In this document: positions 44,318 through 53,800 of the stretch, in pieces
Position numbering within the stretch: the stretch's first letter is position 1
Layout of the letters: every line of letters starts with the position of its first letter
Source of the DNA: Treponema sp.
Lineage (GTDB): Bacteria; Spirochaetota; Spirochaetia; Treponematales; Treponemataceae
Direction: 5' to 3'
DNA: 64,000 bases
Assembly (NCBI GenBank): GCA_024693715.1
Contig: JAILKS010000066.1
Span: 1 to 64,000, forward strand
Program-made: the position numbers and the translations under genes
Notes under the pieces: model-generated
Database searches by the model: none
What the model was told of the DNA's origin: nothing
The model's input: only the letters and a program-made list of their open reading frames with translations

Positions 44318-46420
44318 TTATAAACCTCTTAATATTTTAAAGAAGTGCTTGTAATTTTGACTGTCAGAATATAGAAAATCATAATAAACTGTTGCAGAAA
44401 CAAGCTTTCGACCGTATTCTCTTGTTTCACTATATGGAACAGTTTCAAGAAATAAATCATCGCTCATATCTCTTTTGTACCCGTAATTTACCATTGAACT
44501 GTCCAGCCATCTTCGTACTCGTGTAATTCCTGCGTTATATGATAAGAAAGCCTGAAGGGTTGAATCTGAGCATCTTTTGATTAACTCACACAGATAGAAA
44601 GTTCCGAATTCAATATTTGTTTCCGGATCTGTTAAAGAATAATCAACCTTTTTAAGTTTTCTTGCCACATCTTCGCCAGTAATTTCCATCAGCTGTGTAA
44701 GACCAACAGCGCCTGCATGACTGACTATATCTGAATCAAAAAAACTTTCACTTCTGATTAAAGCAAAAAGTATTGATTTACTAATATCGTATTTTTTTGA
44801 ATAATTGTCTATATAGTTTTTGTAAAATTGAGGATAAACAAGCTTCATTTCTTCTTTTGTCAGCGATCTGTCGCTTATGATTGCTGCTCTTGTCGCTATT
44901 CTAAGACTTTGAGGATAAAATTCCTTTTTATTGCATTTAGAAAGGAAAGATGCTGTTTTCATCGAAACGTCTGTAGAAATTCCTTTTTTGTAGAAATTCA
45001 GCCATTCACTGTAAAGTTTTTCCGGAAATCCATATTTTATATAGCCAAGAAGAAGTGTTTCTGCATCTTCATCGATTTCTATCGGATTATTGCTGCCAGT
45101 CTGGCACATAAAGCTTTCAAAATCCTTGTTATTTGCCTGAAGCTGATACAAAGCCAGCATTCTGTAGTAATAGCTGGAGCCGCAGGCAAGGGCTCGTTCA
45201 AAATACCAGAGGATTTTATCATTTTTTGATGAAACAGAAACCTTGTCGGTTTGAATTAATCTTGCCCAGATATACGAAAGTCTTGCAACTATATCATCAG
45301 ACGCTTTACCGTCAATCTGTTCAATAAGGACAGGAAATAAATCCCAGCGTTCACTTATAAAGATTTCCGGAATGAGGCTGTCAAATAAATCATCGAAATA
45401 CTGCGGATCTGCCCATTGAGATGCATATATGCCGATTTCCTGTATTGTTTCTGTAAATGAAATGTCTATTTTTACATTAAGAAGATACCATAAAGCATTG
45501 TCTTTTAATTTCGGATCATCTGTGCATTGTATGGCATTTTCAAGACAGTTAACCGCCTGTGCTTTTGTTGTTTCTGCCTTTATAAAGCATCTGCCGGCAT
45601 AAAACCAGAAATAAAATTCAGCCGGTGTTTTTTTATAAAGATTTGCAAGTTTTTGAAATTGTTTTGCACTGTCTTTATATTCATCTGTTCCGTATAAAAA
45701 AGTTTTTCCTAAATCTGAACTGATAAGAGGAGCAGGCTCAAGTTCTGCCTTTGACATCATTTTTATGATAATGTCACTTTTTTTGATTGCAGCACCATAA
45801 TCACGGTTAAAAACATCTACTCTGAATGAAATTATTTTTTGTACATCATTGTAATCATCAGGGTTTTCCGGCAGCGGATATGATTCTTCAAGAAATTTCA
45901 TGTGCTCTGACGTAAGCTGTCTTTGGATAAACCATTGAAGAATGTCTTTTGAAATATCCTTATCGCCTCTTTTAAGAAAAGACTGGAGCCGTAATTTTAT
46001 TAGTTCATTTTTTGTCTGTGAAAAATCAACATCTTCTGAAATATTAATTACTTTGTTATATTCTTCTGCTGAATAAAATTGTCGGGCGGCAAGTGTTTTA
46101 GTTTCATCATCATTGAATAATTCAAGCATTAACTCACATGCGGTGTTTCTATCCTGAACTGAACCTAAAGTAGCAAGACATTCTGCACTTCGCTTTGCAC
46201 AATATTTGCTTCCGTTTTTCATGCTGTTTGTAAATTTTATTCGGGCTTCTTTTTCTTCGCCATTTTGTAAATATCTTAATCCGATGAAATAATCGGTATC
46301 TGCAGGGTTTTCTTTTTTTGGAGTTTCTGCAGACGTTTGATTTTCATTACAGGCAGTCGTAAAAATCATCGGGATGATTAAAAGAGAAAGAACAGTTAAT
46401 GTTTTTTTTAAACCAGACAC
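44318..46420 (-). CDS. Soluble lytic murein transglycosylase (Slt-like) lipoprotein
   Basis: The 700-residue protein begins with GTG and a lipoprotein signal (FTTACNENQ). The large middle part is helical, TPR-like, and the C-terminal SLT domain has the catalytic Glu in FALIRSESFFDSD, then SHAGAVGLTQLMEITGEDV and SYNAGITRVRRWL. It cuts murein glycan strands to 1,6-anhydro products. It lies between a LysM protein and the CPA2 antiporter, one base from the latter. AAGG precedes the GTG. Confidence 0.92.
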   Translation of the reverse strand: MSGLKKTLTVLSLLIIPMIFTTACNENQTSAETPKKENPADTDYFIGLRYLQNGEEKEARIKFTNSMKNGSKYCAKRSAECLATLGSVQDRNTACELMLELFNDDETKTLAARQFYSAEEYNKVINISEDVDFSQTKNELIKLRLQSFLKRGDKDISKDILQWFIQRQLTSEHMKFLEESYPLPENPDDYNDVQKIISFRVDVFNRDYGAAIKKSDIIIKMMSKAELEPAPLISSDLGKTFLYGTDEYKDSAKQFQKLANLYKKTPAEFYFWFYAGRCFIKAETTKAQAVNCLENAIQCTDDPKLKDNALWYLLNVKIDISFTETIQEIGIYASQWADPQYFDDLFDSLIPEIFISERWDLFPVLIEQIDGKASDDIVARLSYIWARLIQTDKVSVSSKNDKILWYFERALACGSSYYYRMLALYQLQANNKDFESFMCQTGSNNPIEIDEDAETLLLGYIKYGFPEKLYSEWLNFYKKGISTDVSMKTASFLSKCNKKEFYPQSLRIATRAAIISDRSLTKEEMKLVYPQFYKNYIDNYSKKYDISKSILFALIRSESFFDSDIVSHAGAVGLTQLMEITGEDVARKLKKVDYSLTDPETNIEFGTFYLCELIKRCSDSTLQAFLSYNAGITRVRRWLDSSMVNYGYKRDMSDDLFLETVPYSETREYGRKLVSATVYYDFLYSDSQNYKHFFKILRGL

Positions 46421-46430
46421 AGAAGTACCT

Positions 46431-48197
46431 TTATTCAGCCGGGATCGTAATTACTGTTCCGCTGATTATGTAATCAGGATTTGTAATCTTATTGTATTTT
46501 GCAATCCGCGTGAATTTCCATGGATTTTTATAAAAGTTATTCGAAATATCCCAGAGAGTATCACCCCATTTTATTTTGTAGGTGACTTTTTCCGAGTTTT
46601 TTTTTGGAGTCGGAACAGCAGGAGTTACAGAATCTGCATTTTCAATTACTATAACTGAATCTACAGTTTCATTTGTCTGAACAGTTTCTTCTTTTACAAT
46701 CTGTTCAGTTTTTGCCTTCTGCTTTTTGCCCATTGCTTTTGCCGGTGCAGATATTAAAAGAATTAATGTTGCAATTACACATATGATTGCACAAATTATG
46801 CAGATAAGCATAGGAATTGTAGTCTTTTTCTTTGATTCTTCGTGAACGGCAGATTCACCAAGCTCTGTTTCTTTATCATACAGACCTGAAAAGCTTATAG
46901 GACCATTTGCCTTGTTGATTTCTTCTGCCTGTGGCTGTGAAAAATCATCATCGGAACTTGAAGGTTCATCCTTTGGTATAGATATTTCATCAGGAATGTC
47001 TTCATCGCTGATTTCGTCATTGTCAGGTATATCAGAAAAAATGTCGTCAGAAATTTTTTCTTCATCTGCAATTTCAGAAGGAGAGTCCATTTCAAAATTA
47101 TCAGAAAAAGCTTCATCGTTCGGTAAATCAGCAAAAACATCGTCCGATGCATTTTCGGTAATCGTTTCATCAGTTGGTAAATCAGCAAAAACATCGTCCG
47201 ATGCATTTTCTGTAATCGTTTCATCGGTCGGTAAATCAGCAAAAACATCGTCTGATGTATTTTTTGTAATTGTTTCATCGGTCGGTAAATCAGTAAAGAT
47301 ATCGTCCGATGCATTTTTTGTAATCGTTTCATCGGTCGGTAAATCCGCAAAAACATCGTCCGAAGCATTTTTTGTAATCGTTTCATCAGTCGGTAAATCT
47401 GCTAAAACATCGTCTGATGCATTTTCTGTAATTACTTCATCAGTCGGTAAATCAGCAAAGATATCGTCTGATGCATTTTCTGTAATAGCTTTATCGGTCG
47501 GTAAATCAGCAAAGACATCGTCCGAAGCATTTTCGGTAATCGTTTCATCGGTCGGTAAATCTGCAAAAATATCATCAGAGAGTGAATCTTCTGAAATAGT
47601 TTCATCGCCTGACAAAGCGTCAAAAGGTGCGTCGATTGTTTCTGCTCCATTTGTGTCCGGCATTTCGTCCATTGTAAGGGTTGTATCACCGGCAAAAGTC
47701 TCTTCAGGCAATGAATCCAGTGAATCAAAGTTATCTGTTAAAGGAGCATCAAGATCAAATTCTTCCGGGGCATCAGGATTAAATGCATTTTCTACAGTCG
47801 GGAATTTTGCTCTGTCTAAATTTGAAATTGTAAAATTGTCCGGATTTGCAAGCTCATCTGAATCTCTGAATATATGTGAAAGAGATGAAACTGATTCTGC
47901 ATTTGTTCCGGTTTCCTTGTCAACGATGTTTGTTGAAAGCTTTCCTTCTTCGTCCTGTGCAATAGAAAAAGAAATGTTCAATTCGCCATTCGGGTGCGCG
48001 TTAAGATTATCAATCTTCAGAGTATCAATATATTCTGCCCCTTCAAGAGTGCCTGTTTCAGAACTGTACAAATCTACCATAACGCAGGTCTGGTTGTTAT
48101 TTGCAGTAGTGAGTTCAAGAGTTTTTGTCTGTGCAGCGCCTTCTTCCATGATAGGATAGAACGAACCGTCCGCAAGTTTTATACCAATTGTTTTCAT
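46431..48197 (-). CDS. Acidic repeat protein with a membrane anchor and C-terminal LysM domain
   Basis: The 588-residue protein has an N-terminal domain (about 1-140), an acidic Ser/Asp/Glu/Thr region with nine 18-residue repeats (residues 207-368, consensus SDDVFADLPTDETITENA), a single membrane helix (about 460-482) and a C-terminal LysM (YKIKWGDTLWDISNNFYKNP to the end). LysM binds murein, so the C-terminal part should face the periplasm and the acidic repeats the cytosol. It is followed ten bases later by the transglycosylase gene, which fits an envelope role. The repeats are unlike the neighbours. Confidence 0.85.
   Translation of the reverse strand: MKTIGIKLADGSFYPIMEEGAAQTKTLELTTANNNQTCVMVDLYSSETGTLEGAEYIDTLKIDNLNAHPNGELNISFSIAQDEEGKLSTNIVDKETGTNAESVSSLSHIFRDSDELANPDNFTISNLDRAKFPTVENAFNPDAPEEFDLDAPLTDNFDSLDSLPEETFAGDTTLTMDEMPDTNGAETIDAPFDALSGDETISEDSLSDDIFADLPTDETITENASDDVFADLPTDKAITENASDDIFADLPTDEVITENASDDVLADLPTDETITKNASDDVFADLPTDETITKNASDDIFTDLPTDETITKNTSDDVFADLPTDETITENASDDVFADLPTDETITENASDDVFADLPNDEAFSDNFEMDSPSEIADEEKISDDIFSDIPDNDEISDEDIPDEISIPKDEPSSSDDDFSQPQAEEINKANGPISFSGLYDKETELGESAVHEESKKKTTIPMLICIICAIICVIATLILLISAPAKAMGKKQKAKTEQIVKEETVQTNETVDSVIVIENADSVTPAVPTPKKNSEKVTYKIKWGDTLWDISNNFYKNPWKFTRIAKYNKITNPDYIISGTVITIPAE
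47094..47579. repeat. Nine tandem 54-bp repeats in the LysM protein gene
   Basis: Nine in-frame 54-base units encode SDD(V/I)FADLPTDE(T)IT(E/K)NA. Units differ by a few substitutions; units seven and eight encode the same residues. The last unit (SDDVFADLPNDEAFSDNF) is the most diverged. Such arrays expand and shrink by slippage or recombination. Confidence 0.95.
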
Positions 48198-48311
48198 ATA
48201 TAGCCCCCGAATTTAAGCCCTTATTATATCGTAAAACAATTAATCTATTTTATCAACAACTATATTCCTATTTTATTTTTTTCCTTTTATCTGTTATTAT
48301 ATAATATAGTA

Positions 48312-49892
48312 ATGAAAGATAAAGATTTTGACAGATTGATGTATAAAGACTCAAAATTTAAGAACAGATTTAAAACTGTCGTTTATAGTCGCATCATTCT
48401 TGTTTTCTTTCTGATTCTTGTCCAGCTGATTATTTTCTTTCTTTTCTGTTTATCGCTTAATAAATATATTGAAGTTTATCTTTGGATAAGCATTTCTCTT
48501 TCATTTCTGTTCATGATTTATCTTGTAAACAGTAAGGGAAAAAATGAATTTAAACTTACATGGGTTTTGCTTCTTGTTCTTTTTCCACTGCTTGGTATTT
48601 CTGCCTATATTCTTTATCACATAAATGTCGGTGGGCTACGTTTAAGACGAAAGATAAAAGCCGTTAAAGAAATTACGAGAAATATTCATCCTGATGATAA
48701 AAAAACAGACAGGCTTTTGAATAATTTTGAAGAATATAAAAATATCTGTGATTATCTGAGGACACAGGGAAATTTTTATCCGTCCGATAAGAATTATTTA
48801 AAATATTATTCCTGCGGAGAAAAGTTTTATCCGGAATTGCTTGAAGAACTGCAGAAGGCAAAGTCTTTTATTTTCATTGAATTTTTTATTATCGGTCTGG
48901 ATGAAACCTGGGGAAACATTCTTAAAATTCTTGAAAAGAAGGCAAGGGAAGGAGTCGAAATTCGTGTGCTTTATGATTCAATAGGCTCAGTAGAACTTGC
49001 GACTTCCGCTTACAAAAGATATTTAAATAATAAGGGCATTAAGACTCATATTTTTATAAAAATGATTCCGTTTTTTTCTACAAAGCTCAATAATAGAAAT
49101 CACCGGAAGATTGTTGTAATTGACGGAAAGACTGCTTTTACCGGCGGATTGAATCTTTCGAATGAATACATGAACTATGGTAAAAACCGATTCAATTACT
49201 GGAAAGATAATGCAATTAAAATTCAGGGAGCTGCAATTCAGAATTTAACGAGGATGTTTCTGGAAGACTGGAATCTTGAATCTTCGGAAGAAGAAGATTA
49301 TCTTAAATACATTAATATTCCCTACAAGTCATATCCTGATGAAAAAGGTCTTTTAATTCCTTATGGTGATGATGCCTACAACAATGAAGATATTGCCGAG
49401 GATGTATATGCATATCTTTTGAATACCGCTAAAAAATATGTTTATATGACTTCACCTTATGTTGTAATAGATAATCATATGATAGAAACGATTGTATTTG
49501 CAGTTAAACGAGGTGTTGATGTCCGGCTTATTGTTCCATCTGTTCCTGACCATTACATTACGTTCTGCATTGGAAAAATCTATTTAAAAAATCTGATTGA
49601 TGCCGGCGTAAAGGTATATCTTTATCAGAAGGGATTTATTCACGAAAAGACTTTTATTTCAGATGATACGCTTGCAACCGTAGGCTCTGTTAATCTTGAT
49701 TACAGAAGTTTTTATCATCATTTTGAGTGCGGGGCTTTGGTGTGCAGTTCTCCTGTAATTATGGATATTAAAAAAGATATAGATGAAATTCTTAAAGATT
49801 CAGTTTTACTCACACAGGAAGAATATAAAAAAATCCCACTGATTCAGAAAATCGTGGGATATTTATTAAGAATAATCAGTCCTTTGGTATAG
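48312..49892 (+). CDS. cls: Cardiolipin synthase
   Basis: The 526-residue membrane protein joins two phosphatidylglycerols into cardiolipin. It has two or three N-terminal helices and two phospholipase-D motifs: NHRKIVVIDGKTAFTGGLN (HxKxxxxD) and HEKTFISDDTLATVGSVNLD. The length is typical. TATAAT (48300-48305) ends six bases before the ATG and no Shine-Dalgarno is present, so leaderless initiation is predicted. Confidence 0.94.
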   Translation: MKDKDFDRLMYKDSKFKNRFKTVVYSRIILVFFLILVQLIIFFLFCLSLNKYIEVYLWISISLSFLFMIYLVNSKGKNEFKLTWVLLLVLFPLLGISAYILYHINVGGLRLRRKIKAVKEITRNIHPDDKKTDRLLNNFEEYKNICDYLRTQGNFYPSDKNYLKYYSCGEKFYPELLEELQKAKSFIFIEFFIIGLDETWGNILKILEKKAREGVEIRVLYDSIGSVELATSAYKRYLNNKGIKTHIFIKMIPFFSTKLNNRNHRKIVVIDGKTAFTGGLNLSNEYMNYGKNRFNYWKDNAIKIQGAAIQNLTRMFLEDWNLESSEEEDYLKYINIPYKSYPDEKGLLIPYGDDAYNNEDIAEDVYAYLLNTAKKYVYMTSPYVVIDNHMIETIVFAVKRGVDVRLIVPSVPDHYITFCIGKIYLKNLIDAGVKVYLYQKGFIHEKTFISDDTLATVGSVNLDYRSFYHHFECGALVCSSPVIMDIKKDIDEILKDSVLLTQEEYKKIPLIQKIVGYLLRIISPLV

Positions 49893-49893
49893 T

Positions 49894-50724
49894 TTATTCT
49901 TTGTAGATATATTCTGTGATATTTATAAGGTCATTTTGTGTAGATCCGAATTTTTCAGCTACAAGATATTCAGAAACCTTTGCAACATTTCCGTTTGTAT
50001 CATACTTGATTGTAATGCGTCTGGTGATTTTTTTATCAGCATTGTAAGTAGTGATTTCCGATAAAGTGCCGTTCTGTGCATATCTGAATACATCTGAAGT
50101 TATTTCCCTTGTGTATGCATCGAATTTTGTTATGCTTTCAATTTTGGAGGTTTCTGTATAGGTGATAGTTTCTTCTGTATCAAGTGTACCGTCTGCATTG
50201 TATGTAAACTGTTTTTCAGTAAGTCCCTTGTTATTATATTTGTAGATAATCTTGAAGTTAAGGGTACCGTCTCCATTGTAACCTGATTCATCTGTAAGTT
50301 TATCGTCCGTATAGGTATAAATGATTTTTGCCTTTAAGGTTCCTGCTTTATCATATTCAGAAGACTCAACTTTTTTTCCGTTTTTCCAGGTTGTAGAAAC
50401 TTTCCATAAAAGTTTTGATGCGGCATTGTAATATGCATATTCAGTTACATTTCCGCTTGCATCGTATTTATAGACTGCTTTGTTTGTGATTTCATCCTTC
50501 GCAGAAACTTCTCTTGTTTCGATTTCCTGTCCTAAAGCATTTAAAACGTGAACATATTTTGCTTTTGGTGTTCTAAAATAATTACCGAATTTAGTGGTTA
50601 CTTCAAAATCTGTCTGTGTATAGGTTTTTACGTTTCCAACTAAAGGTGCATAAGTAAAAATGTCCAGACCAAAAAGCATGGTGCTCATTGCTGCTGTCAA
50701 AAATACAGATATTAACTTTTTCAT
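49894..50724 (-). CDS. Secreted protein with YD/RHS-like repeats
   Basis: I place the start at the ATG preceded by GGAGG (50724); an upstream ATG seven codons earlier lacks a site. The 276-residue protein has a signal peptide (LISVFLTAAMSTMLFGLD). The mature part repeats short units such as YKYDASGNVTEYAYYN, YTYTDDKLTDESGYNGDGTL and YKYNNKGLTEKQFTYNADGT, each with Y-x-Y-(D/N)xxG, similar to RHS/YD repeats or to MORN-like turns. A role in the envelope is likely; the function is unknown. It converges on cls, sharing no terminator that I can see. Confidence 0.7.
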   Translation of the reverse strand: MKKLISVFLTAAMSTMLFGLDIFTYAPLVGNVKTYTQTDFEVTTKFGNYFRTPKAKYVHVLNALGQEIETREVSAKDEITNKAVYKYDASGNVTEYAYYNAASKLLWKVSTTWKNGKKVESSEYDKAGTLKAKIIYTYTDDKLTDESGYNGDGTLNFKIIYKYNNKGLTEKQFTYNADGTLDTEETITYTETSKIESITKFDAYTREITSDVFRYAQNGTLSEITTYNADKKITRRITIKYDTNGNVAKVSEYLVAEKFGSTQNDLINITEYIYKE

Positions 50725-50835
50725 AGGTCCTCCGTAAAATAACAAAATAGTCTTTTATATTCAAAGAATATATACTATCATATCACAAATTTAAAAAAAT
50801 TGCATATTATATTATCGGAAGAAAGGTAAAAAAAT

Positions 50836-51603
50836 ATGAATGAGCGGCAGTTTACTGTTTTATGCAGTTTTAGGGAAGAGTTTAAATTACAGGTAAAAAA
50901 ATGGTCTGCGGAATGTAAGAATTTAATGGAACTTCAGAAAAAAGCAGCCGGAGAAGCTTCGTATTCCTTTGAAACACCAGTCGTTTATAACACATCTTTA
51001 GATTTAATCACTAAGAATGATGATATCAAGCTTATTTTAATTGCAGATAATCCCGGTAAGGATGAGCAGCTGAAAAAGAATAACCGCTATTTAGTAGGAC
51101 AGGCAGGTAAAATTGCAGAAGGTTTTTTTAAAAAAAATGAAGAGTTAAAAATTGATTTTAGAAAAAACGTGATTATTCTGAATAAGACTCCTGTTCACAG
51201 TGCGAAGACAAATCAGCTTAAAGAAATAATGAAGGATGAAGATGCTGCAAAACTGATTCTTGAAAGTCAGCTTTGGATGGCAGAAAAAACGGCAAAACTT
51301 CTTATAGATTACAATTCTGCTTGTGATGATGAAAATAAAGCGGAGCTATGGCTTGTCGGATATTCAGAGTTAAAGAAAAAAGGGATTTTTGAGCCGTATA
51401 AATTAAAGTTATACGACAGTCTTTCACAAAGCGGAGAATGGGAGAATGTGTATGTTTTTCAACATTTTTCCATGAACCGCTTTATTATCGATTTGAAAAA
51501 CTATATAATGACAGACAATTCATCACAGGTTTTATTAAAGGAAAGCATTCAAAGGCTTGGAAAAAATCATAAAAGGGAGATTTTTATTTTTTCTGAAAAA
51601 TAA
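50836..51603 (+). CDS. Uracil-DNA-glycosylase superfamily-like protein
   Basis: The 255-residue protein has features of the UDG fold: LILIADNPGKDEQ (where UDG families have GxxPGxxE), RYLVGQAGKIAEGFF, NVIILNKTPVHS and VYVFQHFSMNRFIID (where the second catalytic His lies). It is not one of the common UDG families by sequence, so glycosylase activity is inference. AAAGG precedes the ATG. The HAD phosphatase begins two bases after its stop. Confidence 0.6.
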   Translation: MNERQFTVLCSFREEFKLQVKKWSAECKNLMELQKKAAGEASYSFETPVVYNTSLDLITKNDDIKLILIADNPGKDEQLKKNNRYLVGQAGKIAEGFFKKNEELKIDFRKNVIILNKTPVHSAKTNQLKEIMKDEDAAKLILESQLWMAEKTAKLLIDYNSACDDENKAELWLVGYSELKKKGIFEPYKLKLYDSLSQSGEWENVYVFQHFSMNRFIIDLKNYIMTDNSSQVLLKESIQRLGKNHKREIFIFSEK

Positions 51604-51605
51604 TT

Positions 51606-52265
51606 ATGTTTCAGACTGTTATTTTTGATTTAGATGGAACCTTAACGGATCCTGCCAAAGGAATTACAAATTCATTCAAGCATTCTCTTAAATCTTTTGG
51701 AGAACAGATTCCATCGTATAAGGAACTGTGCACCTTTATTGGTCCTCCTTTAAAAAATACTTTCAGACAGCATTTTAATTATGATGATGAAAAAACAAAT
51801 GAAGCAGTAAAACGATATCGTGAATATTTTACCAGAAAAGGATTATTTGAAAATAAGGTCTATAAAGAAATTCCAGAGGTGCTTGAAGTTTTAAATATGC
51901 TTGGCAAAAAATGCTATGTTGCAACCTCAAAGCCGGAAGCGTATTCTGTGAGGATTCTTGATCATTTCGGACTTGCAAAATATTTTAGAAGAATCTGCGG
52001 CAGTAATCTTGATGAATCAAGAAGCAATAAGGATGAGGTTATTGCATATACCTTAGATGCGGCAAAAATTTCTGATGATGAAAAATCTACCGTTTTAATG
52101 GTCGGTGACAGGAAGCATGATATTTTAGGCGCAAAGAGAAACGGCATTCAGTCCTGCGGTGTGCTTTATGGTTATGGTTCAAAAGAAGAGCTTGAAGAAG
52201 CCGGTGCAGATTATATTGCAAAAAATGTTCCCGAAGTACTTAAAATTGCAATCACTACTTTTTAG
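51606..52265 (+). CDS. HAD-family phosphatase (phosphoglycolate phosphatase-like)
   Basis: The 219-residue hydrolase has the HAD motifs: FDLDGTLTDPAKG (nucleophile Asp), VATSKP (motif II), SNLDESRSNK (Lys) and MVGDRKHDILGAKRNG (acid motif), with a helical cap as in the Gph/PphA group. The substrate could be phosphoglycolate or pyrophosphate/nucleotide. It follows the UDG-like gene immediately and its end overlaps the convergent Rsm22 gene by 11 bases. Confidence 0.85.
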   Translation: MFQTVIFDLDGTLTDPAKGITNSFKHSLKSFGEQIPSYKELCTFIGPPLKNTFRQHFNYDDEKTNEAVKRYREYFTRKGLFENKVYKEIPEVLEVLNMLGKKCYVATSKPEAYSVRILDHFGLAKYFRRICGSNLDESRSNKDEVIAYTLDAAKISDDEKSTVLMVGDRKHDILGAKRNGIQSCGVLYGYGSKEELEEAGADYIAKNVPEVLKIAITTF

Positions 52266-53469
52266 TTTTAGATGCTTCCAGTTTAACTACAACTGCTCCG
52301 CTTTTTGAATCCTTCGGTAACCGGTAATTGTCCGGTATTTTTATGCTGATTAAATCTCCTGATTTGAAAATCTGCTCCTTTATTGAAACAAGTGTTAATC
52401 CAAGCTCGCTGCAGCCGTAAAATCCGAAGCTTTTGTCTGGCAGTGAAAAGGAATCTGAAACAATGCGGATTAAAAATTCTTTGTTTTTTGAAGGTTCAGT
52501 TTTTTCTGCTGCAAGAAAGCAGAGAGTTGCCCTGTCCTTCGAAAGATAAGATTTTTCAGAAAGCTTTAATAGCTTTGCAGGAGCATCCTCTGTAGAAAAA
52601 GCAAAGTTACACCATTTGTGCGAGCTGCCTGTATATGCTTTAAATCCGTTCATCGGACATTGAAGGAAATGCGTGCACGGTGAATGAATGGTTGCCTTGT
52701 CTTTTATGAATCTTTCGCGCAGAAGGCTCAAGGTTCGTGAAGCCTTTGGAATGCCTGGTTCTATCAGAAGAAATTTAGCGTCTGCAGAAGAATATTTTTT
52801 GAATTCTTCGTAATATTTTTTTGATTGAAAATCAGGCGGTAAATCAGAAGCCTGGTCAAGTTCATTTAAAAGATTTGCACAGGTTATAAAGCTGCATTTT
52901 TCACGTATGAAGGTTCCGAAAGAGCCTTTTACCCTTATGATTTTCCATGGTTTTATTTCTTCATCTGTTTTGCTTAAAGCGGAAGTCTTTGCTACTAACG
53001 AAAGATAAATGTCTTCTCCTAAAGATAAAGAGTTTGCGCTTACATCAAGACAGTACCAGACAAGATTAAGCTTTCTTAGCTCCGGTCGTGAAAGCCACAG
53101 TGCATTTATTACCGTCAACGGACCGCTTCCAGCATCAAGACAATAGCAGTCTTTTGAAGGAAAGCATTCATTGCCGAGATTAGAAAAAAGCTTTGTTAAA
53201 CGTACAAGGTTCCACCAGGTGTAATAGCGGACATATGAGCTTAAAAGAAGGTTGTCATTCATATAGCCGAGTCTTCTTTCACTTCGCTGGTCCGTAAGCT
53301 GATGAGAAAGTGCCTTGATGTTTTCCGGAAGTTTTAAAAGCTGCTTTGAATTAAGAGGTCTTACTCCCTGAATTATTGCATCAAAATCTGTAAGGATTTT
53401 TTTTGTAATTTCATTTTGCCTGTCTGATTCAAACAGAGAAGACAACTTGTTAAATTCAATGCGGTTCAT
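52255..53469 (-). CDS. Rsm22-like small-subunit rRNA methyltransferase family protein
   Basis: The 404-residue protein has a SAM-binding motif CLDAGSGPLT (about 110-119), FITCANLLNELD (194-205), IEPGIPKASRTL (236-247), and Cys265, Cys271, Cys287 and Cys317 in PC.H....CP ... WCNF. This matches Rsm22/METTL17 proteins, which are mitochondrial small-subunit assembly factors with a possible Fe-S cluster. A role in 30S maturation fits its neighbours Der and MerR, but the target base is unknown. AGGAT precedes the start. Confidence 0.8.
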   Translation of the reverse strand: MNRIEFNKLSSLFESDRQNEITKKILTDFDAIIQGVRPLNSKQLLKLPENIKALSHQLTDQRSERRLGYMNDNLLLSSYVRYYTWWNLVRLTKLFSNLGNECFPSKDCYCLDAGSGPLTVINALWLSRPELRKLNLVWYCLDVSANSLSLGEDIYLSLVAKTSALSKTDEEIKPWKIIRVKGSFGTFIREKCSFITCANLLNELDQASDLPPDFQSKKYYEEFKKYSSADAKFLLIEPGIPKASRTLSLLRERFIKDKATIHSPCTHFLQCPMNGFKAYTGSSHKWCNFAFSTEDAPAKLLKLSEKSYLSKDRATLCFLAAEKTEPSKNKEFLIRIVSDSFSLPDKSFGFYGCSELGLTLVSIKEQIFKSGDLISIKIPDNYRLPKDSKSGAVVVKLEASKTKK

Positions 53470-53470
53470 A

Positions 53471-53791
53471 TTAATCCTGTTTCTTTTTTAAAGTGATGAA
53501 AATTTCTGAAAGAAGCTCACGGCATTCCTGAATCTCTTTTATAACTTCAGCGTTTTGCTGTACCTGTTTTGCTTCTTCTATAATCTGGTTGCCTGCTCCT
53601 TCAGCAGTGAATTTTTTTTCGTTAATAAGATATTTAAGCCGGAAGATTAATTCAACTTCATGCTGGGAATAGATTCTTCTTCCTGTTAAATCCTTGTGAG
53701 GAATAAAACCGGGAACAACCTCTTCCCAGTATCTGAGGATGTGAGCTTTTACACCTGTCAGTTCTTCAACTTCACCGATTGTATAAGTCAT
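53471..53791 (-). CDS. MerR-family transcriptional regulator
   Basis: The 106-residue protein has an N-terminal winged helix (YTIGEVEELTGVKAHILRYWEE, then GRRIYSQHEVELIFRLKYL) and a short helical tail that could form the dimer coiled coil. There is no effector domain, so it may sense little beyond its own level. It lies 10 bases from der and directly upstream of the Rsm22 gene. Confidence 0.88.
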   Translation of the reverse strand: MTYTIGEVEELTGVKAHILRYWEEVVPGFIPHKDLTGRRIYSQHEVELIFRLKYLINEKKFTAEGAGNQIIEEAKQVQQNAEVIKEIQECRELLSEIFITLKKKQD

Positions 53792-53800
53792 TCTATTATC

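Noticed and set aside
47094-47579. CRISPR-like array
   Set aside because: The 54-bp units are contiguous and in frame with a protein, with no spacers.
46912-48159. A 415-codon Ser/Val-rich open frame on the plus strand opposite the LysM gene
   Set aside because: It is the antisense of the 54-bp repeats; the repeated codons simply lack stops in that frame. No ribosome-binding site and low-complexity product.
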